The notes under the pieces are model-generated. The model did not search any database, was not told the DNA's origin, and worked only from the letters and a program-made list of their open reading frames with translations. A DNA stretch of 21,345 nucleotides from Pseudomonadota bacterium (GTDB lineage Bacteria > Pseudomonadota > Alphaproteobacteria > Reyranellales > Reyranellaceae), in the NCBI GenBank assembly GCA_023436825.1, contig JAEZHS010000616.1, positions 1-21,345 on the forward strand. The letters are read 5' to 3'. Numbering within the stretch: the first letter of the stretch is position 1; the number at the start of each line of letters is the position of its first letter. Both the position numbers and the translations under genes were made by a program. Positions 14,395-20,282 of the stretch are shown here, one piece after another.

Positions 14395-15426
14395 GTGCAA
14401 CAGGTGATGCGCCGCTTGCTTGCCGACATCCATCGCCACGATATCGAGGCCGCCATCCGCGTCGCCGTGTCGGTCGGCATGCCGCTGCTGGCGCTCTATG
14501 CGGTCGGCTGTCTCGATCTCGCCGTCTATGCCGCCTTCGGCGGGCTCGCGATGCTCTACGGTCACAGCGAGCCGGCGAAGAAGCGCGTGGAGTCGCAGAT
14601 CGTCGCCGGTACGGGCCTCGTCGTCACGATGGCGGTGGCCATGGTCTATTCGGCCGCGCAGGCGCCGGTTCCGGTGCTGGGCGCCCTGCTCGCTGTCACG
14701 GTGATCGCCGCGGCCACCCTGGGGGCGGCCATGCGATGGGTGCCGCGCGGAGAAATGTTCTTCGTGCTGGTGCTGCTCATCATCGCCGATATTCCGACGA
14801 GCTGGGACCGGCTGCCGATCGACATAGCCGTCGGCGCCGGCGGTGCGGCGCTCTCCGTGCTGCTCGCCCGTGTGATCGGCGCAGACAGGAATGAATTCGG
14901 GGACGAAGTGACGTCCAGCGGATGGCGTCGCCGCTTCGCCGTCGGCTACGCCGCTCTCGATCGCGGGCAGCATCTGGTCCTGATCGTGGCCGCCACGCTC
15001 GGCGTGGTGGCGGCGTGGGTGCTCGCCCTCGTGCTGGGCGTTGGCAATCCCTTCTGGGCAGCGGTCACCGTCGCCGCACTGATGCCGGCGCTGGCCGCCG
15101 CCGACGTCTGGCGCCGCACGCTCCATCTCATGCTGGGCACGCTGGGCGGCGTGGGTATCGCCACCTTCCTGTTCTCCTTCGATCCCGGCCATCTCGCGCT
15201 GATCGCGATCATCGTCGTCTGCCAGGCGGTGGCGGAGATCGCGGTGGCGCGCAACTACGGCGTCGCGCTGCTCTTCTTCTCGCCGCTCGCCATCGGCATG
15301 AGCAACCTCAGCCGCGGCGCGCCCTGGCAGCCGCTGCTGGTCGACCGGCTGGCCGAGGCGGCGCTGGGCACGGCGGTCGCCTTCCTCGCGATTGTCGCAG
15401 GACGCAGGATCCTCAAGATCGCTTGA
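14395..15426 (+). CDS. FUSC-family (aromatic acid exporter-like) integral membrane protein
   Basis: Inner-membrane protein of up to 343 residues with about ten hydrophobic segments arranged as two similar halves (roughly 20-165 and 195-340), separated by a hydrophilic linker (ADRNEFGDEVTSSGWRRR). Such two-block architecture fits the FUSC/AaeB-like family, whose members export aromatic carboxylic acids or similar compounds. The second half has the family-like GNPFWAAVTVAALMPALAAADVWRRTLHLMLGTLGG pattern in two parts. GTG at 14395 is the longest start; the ATG at 14407 has AGG just upstream and is equally plausible. It diverges from UbiD-1 with a 26-base gap, so the two probably share control. 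A role in moving the UbiD substrate or product across the membrane is inferred. Confidence 0.8.
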   Translation: MQQVMRRLLADIHRHDIEAAIRVAVSVGMPLLALYAVGCLDLAVYAAFGGLAMLYGHSEPAKKRVESQIVAGTGLVVTMAVAMVYSAAQAPVPVLGALLAVTVIAAATLGAAMRWVPRGEMFFVLVLLIIADIPTSWDRLPIDIAVGAGGAALSVLLARVIGADRNEFGDEVTSSGWRRRFAVGYAALDRGQHLVLIVAATLGVVAAWVLALVLGVGNPFWAAVTVAALMPALAAADVWRRTLHLMLGTLGGVGIATFLFSFDPGHLALIAIIVVCQAVAEIAVARNYGVALLFFSPLAIGMSNLSRGAPWQPLLVDRLAEAALGTAVAFLAIVAGRRILKIA

Positions 15427-15465
15427 GCGAGCGGGTCGCACGCCGCGCCTATTGTCGTTGCCGCA

Positions 15466-16074
15466 TCACTTGCCTTTTCTGCGCCCGGCTGTGCCGGAGG
15501 GCCCGGTCCAGCGCGGGAAGGCCTTGGTGTCGAGGCCGAAGAGGTCGAGGGCGCGCGCCACCGAATGGGTGACGATCTCGTCGACCGTGCGCGGGCGTGC
15601 ATAGAACGCCGGTACTGGCACGGCGACGATGGCGCCCATTTCCGTGACCGCCAGCATGCTCCTGATGTGGCCGGCATGCAGCGGTGTCTCGCGGAACATC
15701 AGGACGACCCGGCGGCGTTCCTTCAGGCAGACGTCGGCGGCGCGCGCCACGAGGCTCGACGTCACGCCGGTCGCGATCTCGCTCAAGGTGCGCACCGAGC
15801 AGGGCGCCACGATCATCCCCATCGTCTGGAACGAGCCGCTCGCGATGGCCGCGGCGATGTCGCCCGGCGCATAGACCTTGTCGGCAAGGGCGCGCAGCTG
15901 GGCCGCCGACAGGTCAGTCTCGAGCGACCGCGTCTGGTCGCCCGCCTTGGAGATCACGAGATGGCTCTCGATCTTCATGGTCCGCAGCATCTCCAGCACA
16001 CGGATGCCGTAGACCGTTCCCGAGGCCCCGGTGATGCCGACGATCATGCGCTGGACGGGCGGGCGCGCTGCCAC
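15466..16074 (-). CDS. ubiX: UbiX-family flavin prenyltransferase
   Basis: Makes prenylated FMN, the cofactor of UbiD enzymes, from reduced FMN and dimethylallyl phosphate. The 202-residue product has the N-terminal flavin loop IVGITGASGTVYGIRVLEM, the LVISKAGDQTRSLETDL helix, the IVAPCSVRTLSEIATGV segment and the C-terminal signature RETPLHAGHIRSM with PVPAFYARPRTVDEIV. All are standard UbiX features. GTG at 16072-16074 is preferred because TGAGG lies close before it and it follows the UbiD-2 stop by 7 bases; the ATG at 16045-16047 would give the more usual MIVGITGASG start. Placement directly after UbiD-2 indicates a dedicated cofactor supply, and the same product can serve UbiD-1. Confidence 0.95.
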   Translation of the reverse strand: MAARPPVQRMIVGITGASGTVYGIRVLEMLRTMKIESHLVISKAGDQTRSLETDLSAAQLRALADKVYAPGDIAAAIASGSFQTMGMIVAPCSVRTLSEIATGVTSSLVARAADVCLKERRRVVLMFRETPLHAGHIRSMLAVTEMGAIVAVPVPAFYARPRTVDEIVTHSVARALDLFGLDTKAFPRWTGPSGTAGRRKGK

Positions 16075-16081
16075 AGGCGCC

Positions 16082-17710
16082 TCAGCCCGCGGTCTTGATG
16101 TGCCGCGGATCCGAATGGTTCATGGGCTGCGGCTTGGCCTCCCACGAAAACGGCGTGGCGGAGAGCGTGTAGCGGTACCACGGCGGGTCGTTGGTGCGAC
16201 CGAGCTTGTGGCGCAGGTTGCCGAACGCGCGGTAGAGCACCGGGTAGGGCTGGCCGTGATACTGCTTCAGGATATCGTGCCAGGCGCGCGGTTGGGCGGC
16301 GATGAACGCCTCCATGTCCTTCGTCAGCGCCTCTTCCGTCATGATCTTCAGCCCGGCCGGCGGATCGCCGAGGTCGGTGACGGTGCTGCGCACGAACTCG
16401 TTGGGGTTCCATTCCGGCCCCAGCGGCACGGTGCAGTCCAGACCGATCTTGGAGGCGATGCCCAAGGTCGTGCTCTTGGGGTCGACCGTCATGGTGTTGA
16501 GACCGTCGAGCCGCACCGTGTCCCTGTCCGGCATGTAACGGTAGGCTTGGGCGGCCAGCACCGCCTGGTCGTCCCAGATGTCGACGTCGGTGTCGAACAC
16601 CATGGCGATCTTGGGCAATCCCTGCTTGGAGCAGGTCAGCATGATGCCCAGCGCCTGCTTGGAATCGCCCGCACCCAGCGGGTTGATCTTGGCATAGGCG
16701 ATGTTGGACAGGCCGCCCAGCGGGCAGCGCACCTCGCGCACGTCGATGCCGCCCTGCTTCAGTCCGTTGAACAGGTCGGCCTCGATCGCCGGCAGCTGCA
16801 GCATGTTGTCGGTGTACCAGGGGTGCAGGCCGCCGATCGTGCAATGCTGGAAGATGCCGCCCTTGCGGTAGGTCATCGCCCTGACTTTCAGGCGATAATT
16901 GTGCTTGATGCCGCCGCCGTACATGCCGGTGAACTCACCGTACGGCCCTTCGTCATAGACGAGCCCTTCGAGCGCCATCAGCTCGCACTCGAGCACGATC
17001 TCGGCATTCGCCGGCACCATCACGTCGATGGTCTCGCATCTGACCATTTTGGCCGGCGCGCCGTAGAAGGCGCCGAGCACCTCGAAATCGTCGGTGTCGG
17101 CGGTGACGCCGACCAGCGCCGAGATCTTGTCGATGGTCGGGCCGCCCAGCACGATCGCGACCTCGAGGTTCTGGCCCTTCGCCGCCGCCGCCATGGCGTG
17201 GATGCGCTGGCGATGCGAGGTGCAGGTCATGTCGACCGACTTCTCGTTCTTGGTACGGAACATCGAGCGGTAGATGCCCCAGTCGTGGACGCCGGTATCG
17301 GGATGCTTGCTGATGAAGAGATTGTCGTTGGTGTAGGCGTGGCCGTCGCGATCGTGATGCAGGAACAGCGGCAGGCGCGTCAGGTCGACGTCGTCGCCCT
17401 TCAGGATCACGTCCTTGCAGGGCGCCGTCGTCACGGTCTCCCACTTCACGCGACCCTTGGAACGCGCGACCATCTCGAGCCCGGTCCGCGTCTTGTCGCA
17501 GCCCATGGCCCACGCGAACATGTCCTGGTTGGAATAGGCGTTGGCCAGCACCGAGAATTCGGTGTCCTTCACCCTCTCGACCAGGATGGCCTTGGTCGGG
17601 TTGGCCTCCATGAGCTTGGGGATCTGGTCGACGCGGACCTCGTCCTTGATGCGCACGAGGAAGCCCGCCTCGTCCATGGCGGCGACGAATTCCGAAAGTG
17701 ACTGCTGCAT
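16082..17710 (-). CDS. UbiD-family prenyl-FMN-dependent decarboxylase, UbiD-2
   Basis: Second UbiD-superfamily enzyme, 542 residues. The triad is conserved: R148 in WGIYRSMF and E254/E259 in DEGPYGEFTG. Cofactor-site sequence CTSHRQRIHAMAAAAKG aligns with the prFMN/metal loop. The protein has additional C-terminal sequence relative to UbiD-1, ending with a tail rich in Pro, Trp and Lys. The ATG at 17708-17710 is chosen because the upstream in-frame extension runs into the SRPBCC gene. It sits between SRPBCC and UbiX in one direction with short gaps (28 and 7 bases), a tight operon. Divergence between UbiD-1 and UbiD-2 suggests different substrates or two subunits of one system, as found in some multi-subunit carboxylases. 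Substrate unknown. Confidence 0.92.
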   Translation of the reverse strand: MQQSLSEFVAAMDEAGFLVRIKDEVRVDQIPKLMEANPTKAILVERVKDTEFSVLANAYSNQDMFAWAMGCDKTRTGLEMVARSKGRVKWETVTTAPCKDVILKGDDVDLTRLPLFLHHDRDGHAYTNDNLFISKHPDTGVHDWGIYRSMFRTKNEKSVDMTCTSHRQRIHAMAAAAKGQNLEVAIVLGGPTIDKISALVGVTADTDDFEVLGAFYGAPAKMVRCETIDVMVPANAEIVLECELMALEGLVYDEGPYGEFTGMYGGGIKHNYRLKVRAMTYRKGGIFQHCTIGGLHPWYTDNMLQLPAIEADLFNGLKQGGIDVREVRCPLGGLSNIAYAKINPLGAGDSKQALGIMLTCSKQGLPKIAMVFDTDVDIWDDQAVLAAQAYRYMPDRDTVRLDGLNTMTVDPKSTTLGIASKIGLDCTVPLGPEWNPNEFVRSTVTDLGDPPAGLKIMTEEALTKDMEAFIAAQPRAWHDILKQYHGQPYPVLYRAFGNLRHKLGRTNDPPWYRYTLSATPFSWEAKPQPMNHSDPRHIKTAG

Positions 17711-17738
17711 GGTCTGCACCCCGCTCTGGAGAAACGCT

Positions 17739-18164
17739 TCAGGAGTAGGCGGGTGCGACCTTCCCCTTCTCCACATAGGTCCGGAGATGATGCAGCATCA
17801 TGCCCCAGAGCGCGTTGCACTTGTCGAAGTTGCCCTGCTGATGAGGCCAGCCGGCATGCGAAAAGGCGATCTGCACGCGGCCATGCGGCGTCTTGCCGAG
17901 ATCGAAGTTGACGGTCGTGCCGGCCGCGTCTCCCGGCCCCGAGACGCACTTCCACGCCACCTTGTGGTCGTCCTGCGCGGTGACCTCCCAGAGGAAGGTC
18001 GGACCGCCCGGGTATTTCAGCGTCCACGTCGAGCCGATGCCGCCGCTGCCGGAGACTTCGGCCATCGTCCAGCCCTTCAGTCCCTCGAGGGTCGTGAGCG
18101 CGCCGCGCACTTTGGCGGCGTCGCCGGTGATGTTGACGGCATGACGAAGAGCATGACTCGACAC
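17739..18164 (-). CDS. SRPBCC-superfamily (START/Bet v1-like) protein
   Basis: Small cytoplasmic protein of 141 residues with the helix-grip fold pattern: an N-terminal strand with INITG-like segment, alternating short strands (STWTLKYPGGPTFLWEVTAQ, HKVAWKCVSG, TTVNFDLGKTPHGRVQIAFSHAGW) and a long C-terminal helix (NALWGMMLHHLRTYVEKG). Such proteins bind hydrophobic ligands or act as cyclases or AHSA1-like factors. The GTG start is strongly supported by the ribosome site GGGGGAGG (18172-18179), 7 bases upstream. It is first in the operon with UbiD-2 and UbiX and may hold or shape the UbiD-2 substrate. The function is inferred from position only. Confidence 0.85.
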   Translation of the reverse strand: MSSHALRHAVNITGDAAKVRGALTTLEGLKGWTMAEVSGSGGIGSTWTLKYPGGPTFLWEVTAQDDHKVAWKCVSGPGDAAGTTVNFDLGKTPHGRVQIAFSHAGWPHQQGNFDKCNALWGMMLHHLRTYVEKGKVAPAYS

Positions 18165-18470
18165 TGACGCACCTCCCCCTTGCTCACTCGGCAGCGGGTA
18201 CGCGCACCAAGCTGCATCTGAGCCGCACGCGAACGATAACAGCGCAAACTTGCAGGCTCAATGGCCGGATGGCGGAATCCTGCGTTGCAGGCAGTTCAAA
18301 TTTTCAGCAGCGCGGCGACATTCGCCGTCGAGACCACACTGCAAACATGAGCATCACGTTGTTCAGCGCATTGTCGTGCTCGAAATCCGTATGCGTCGCG
18401 AGCGGTCGACTCGCAGCATATGCTGGTCGCGAGATGAGCCGTCCCCTTCGGATCGACGACATCGACCGTG
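18165..18470. promoter_or_regulatory. Upstream region of the SRPBCC-UbiD-2-UbiX operon with a 12-base palindrome
   Basis: This 306-base gap has no supportable gene. It must hold the operon promoter unless transcription reads through from the DapA-like gene. A perfect 12-base palindrome CAGCATATGCTG (18414-18425) lies 45 bases past the DapA-like stop, flanked by two TCGCGA-type hexamers (TCGCGAG on the left, TCGCGAG on the right). It is a candidate operator. No convincing -35/-10 pair was found, and the only obvious translation signal is the ribosome site of the SRPBCC gene. Confidence 0.4.
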
Positions 18471-19445
18471 TCAGGCTTTCAACAGGCCGCCCTCGATCAG
18501 GACCGCCCGGCACTCCTCGAGGTCCGTCGCTTCCGGATTGTTGAGCGGCGGCCGCACACCGCCCGTCGCCATCCCGAGCAGCCCGGCAATCGTCTTGAAC
18601 AGGGCGACATTGTGGAAGCCGCGGGAGAAGTAGACGCTCTGCAACCGATCGGCGATCGCCACGATCTTGCGATTGTGACGTGCGGCTTCGCCGAAATCCC
18701 GCCGCAGGGCAGCCTCCAGGAAGGCGCCGCAATACGGCTTGGCCTCGGTCTGGCAGAGCACGGGCCGCGATGAGCCGATCATGAACTCCGACGCCCGCTC
18801 GGGAAAGGCCATCAGCCCGTAGAGAAAGTATTCCTCCAGCGAGGTCGAGACCGAGATGCGGTCGCTGACGCGCTCCAGCATCGCCGCAAAGCTCGCGAAG
18901 TTCAGCGTCGTGTCCTGCACCGCGCAGAGCTGCGGCAGGTGCAGAAGTCCCTCCACCTGGTCGGGCGCCAAATGATAGCCGAGCTCGGCCAGCGTCGTGC
19001 AGTAGACGACCATGCCGATGTCGATCGCCTCGGCCACCTGTTCGTAGAAGGCGCGCACGCCGGACGGCGTGCGCGGGCCGTAGTACGGCGGCCATACCAT
19101 GACGAGGTCGGCGCCTGCGCGCTCGGCGTGGTGCGCGAAGCCGATCACGTTGCGCGCAGACGGATCGGAACAGCCGACGACCACCGGCACGCGGCCCGCC
19201 ACCGTCTCGAGCACGATGTCGACCAGGCGCAGGCGCTCGTCGTGCGTGAAGGTCCAGAACTCCTGGTGGATGGAATTGACCGACAGGCCGCCCACGCCCG
19301 GCCGACGCAACGTCTCCTCGACGTTGTGCCGCAGCCCTGCCTCGTCGATCTCTCCCGCCAGGTCGAACGGCGTGTAAAGCACCGTCATGTAGCCGCGCAA
19401 GTTGGCGCGCACCCAGGTCCGGGCTTCTCCCCTCCCATAGCGCAT
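18471..19445 (-). CDS. DapA/dihydrodipicolinate synthase-family protein lacking the Schiff-base lysine
   Basis: TIM-barrel protein of 324 residues in the class I lyase family (dihydrodipicolinate synthase, N-acetylneuraminate lyase). The opening MTVLYTPFDLAGEIDEAGL, the GGLSVNSIHQEFWTFTHDER segment in place of GGTTGE..TL, and VVYCTTLAELGYHL with the family tyrosine (Y148) are recognisable. The catalytic Lys, normally in GIKD/VKD, is replaced by Gln: the sequence reads LCAVQDTTLN with Q177 at the expected distance of 29 from Y148. Normal aldolase chemistry via a Schiff base should therefore fail. The ATG at 19443-19445 is chosen since upstream sequence belongs to hyuB. Its operon partner, 4 bases upstream, is the truncated hyuB. 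It may be a divergent enzyme or non-catalytic. Confidence 0.85.
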   Translation of the reverse strand: MRYGRGEARTWVRANLRGYMTVLYTPFDLAGEIDEAGLRHNVEETLRRPGVGGLSVNSIHQEFWTFTHDERLRLVDIVLETVAGRVPVVVGCSDPSARNVIGFAHHAERAGADLVMVWPPYYGPRTPSGVRAFYEQVAEAIDIGMVVYCTTLAELGYHLAPDQVEGLLHLPQLCAVQDTTLNFASFAAMLERVSDRISVSTSLEEYFLYGLMAFPERASEFMIGSSRPVLCQTEAKPYCGAFLEAALRRDFGEAARHNRKIVAIADRLQSVYFSRGFHNVALFKTIAGLLGMATGGVRPPLNNPEATDLEECRAVLIEGGLLKA

Positions 19446-19449
19446 GACG

Positions 19450-19614
19450 TCAGCCGGCCGTAACCCGCGCGCCCCGCCGCGCCGCGACGTCGACCCGCAC
19501 GCCGTAGATGCGCTCGGCCTCGCCGGCGTCGACCAGGCCGCCGCAGACATCTTCGACGACATGCGCCACGGCGCGCTCGGCCGGATCGCCGAAGCGGCCA
19601 CCGCCCGGCACCGT
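19450..19614 (-). pseudogene. Truncated N-methylhydantoinase/5-oxoprolinase B subunit (hyuB), C-terminal remnant
   Basis: About 55 codons remain, reading VPGGGRFGDPAERAVAHVVE, then DVCGGLVDAGEAERIYGVRV and a tail ending at TGA (19450-19452). The pattern G-G-G-x-G-D-P-x-E-R, V-x-x-D-V-x-x-G-L-V and Y-G-V is the standard HyuB C-terminus. The rest of the gene, some 500 codons, is absent: homology stops within a few bases of the tRNA-Arg fragment. The frame runs on openly into the tRNA sequence but without meaning. The stop lies 4 bases before the DapA-like start, so the original operon was hyuB followed by that gene. No start codon or ribosome site remains, so it is not expressed as a functional protein. 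Confidence 0.82.
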
Positions 19615-19615
19615 A

Positions 19616-19666
19616 GGCGCGCCCGAAGAGATGCGAACTCCTAACCTTCTGATCCGTAGCCAGATG
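19616..19666 (-). tRNA. 3' half of tRNA-Arg(ACG), fragment lacking acceptor 5' strand and D-arm
   Basis: Read on the minus strand, 19664-19648 folds as an anticodon stem-loop with loop CTACGGA, anticodon ACG (19657-19655). AGGTT is the variable loop, then T-stem AGGAG/CTCTT with T-loop TTCGCAT (19637-19631), then acceptor strand CGGGCGC (19625-19619), discriminator G and CC followed by T instead of A. The T-loop carries C where A58 is nearly invariant. The expected 5' half (GCGCCCG acceptor strand, D-arm) is missing from the adjoining sequence at 19667-19740. This is a non-functional remnant, typical of an attachment-site scar next to the truncated hyuB. Confidence 0.85.
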
Positions 19667-19881
19667 GTCGATTCAGGCGAAAAGGTCTGGCAATCAACAG
19701 GTTAGGCCCATTGCCGTCGCATACTTAGGACCCCCGTTGGCCGGACTTTGGCCTGTTGTCGCACGCCCCAGCGATGCCTACGAGAACCGAGCCCCAGTAC
19801 TCTGCAATGTCACCGTCCTTTGCTATCCGAGCGAGAGCGGCTATCGTTCTGTTGCTGCCCTGCTGCGCGGAGATTCCGGAC
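19667..19881. other. No supportable gene; linker between tRNA fragment and cyclase remnant
   Basis: Open frames exist here on both strands, but none shows family motifs, a ribosome site or a signal peptide. No integrase, transposase or intact tRNA is visible. The stretch is less GC-rich in codon-position pattern than the neighbouring genes, consistent with decayed DNA. I see nothing further in it. Confidence 0.5.
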
Positions 19882-20215
19882 ATGGATATCGCGGATTGGG
19901 TGCGCACGCCCGGCCTTGGCCAATGTGAGGCGCCGTTTCGCGACAGCGGCATCGACGTTGTCGTTTTGCCGGAACTCAACGAACAGCATCTGAAGGATCC
20001 GGGTGTCCCGCTCGGACACTGGCTGAGGATGCCACGCGCGACCCGCGAGGGGGTCGCAGCTACGCCACCGTCCGCGCAACCAGTAAACACTCTTCCGATG
20101 GCTACGATCTCAGAGCTGCGGCCGCGCCGCCGACGTCGCGCTGCGGCTCCGACTCGGCGTCGCGGGCGATCTCATCGGTTCCACCTGCACCAGCCGGTTA
20201 AAGGCGCTGCATGCC
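19882..20215 (+). pseudogene. Remnant of a SAM-domain class III adenylate/guanylate cyclase (frameshifted, truncated)
   Basis: From an ATG at 19882 the frame reads MDIADWVRTPGLGQCEAPFR and continues DSGIDVVVLPELNEQHLKDP, then GVPLGHWLRM. This is the N-terminal SAM domain found before class III cyclase domains in many alphaproteobacteria (usual pattern MDIxxWLRxLGLxQYExAFRDNxIDxxVLPxLT). After about 55 residues the match fades; a second piece, GDLIGSTCTSRLKALHA (about 20165-20215), matches the cyclase start CDLVGSTALSxRL but in another frame. The remaining catalytic domain, and any ATPase/TPR region, is gone, replaced by the glgX upstream region. It is a pseudogene with at least one frameshift and a large deletion. 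Confidence 0.65.
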
Positions 20216-20282
20216 GGTCGTGTCGCTGGAGGTGAAGCATCGCCCAGGCGTTTCCATCTCTTACAAGCCGGAGGAATCCGCT

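Noticed and set aside
12581..14407. 608-codon plus-strand ORF
   Set aside because: Antisense shadow of UbiD-1 and sulfatase, with a composition (Asp/Arg/Val/Leu-rich, no motifs) typical of high-GC shadows.
16031..17701. 556-codon plus-strand ORF
   Set aside because: Antisense shadow of UbiD-2; the minus frame has complete UbiD motifs.
18304..18470. Possible small gene in the gap upstream of the SRPBCC operon
   Set aside because: Open frames are present on both strands but lack a ribosome site, motifs or coding bias.
19508..19705. Small plus-strand ORF ending in RTPNLLIRSQM
   Set aside because: This peptide is the antisense translation of a tRNA-Arg(ACG) gene, a familiar artefact; it led to recognising the tRNA fragment instead.
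19667..20282. Integrase or transposase expected beside the tRNA fragment
   Set aside because: No such motif was found in any frame; any element that used this site is gone or lies outside the window.
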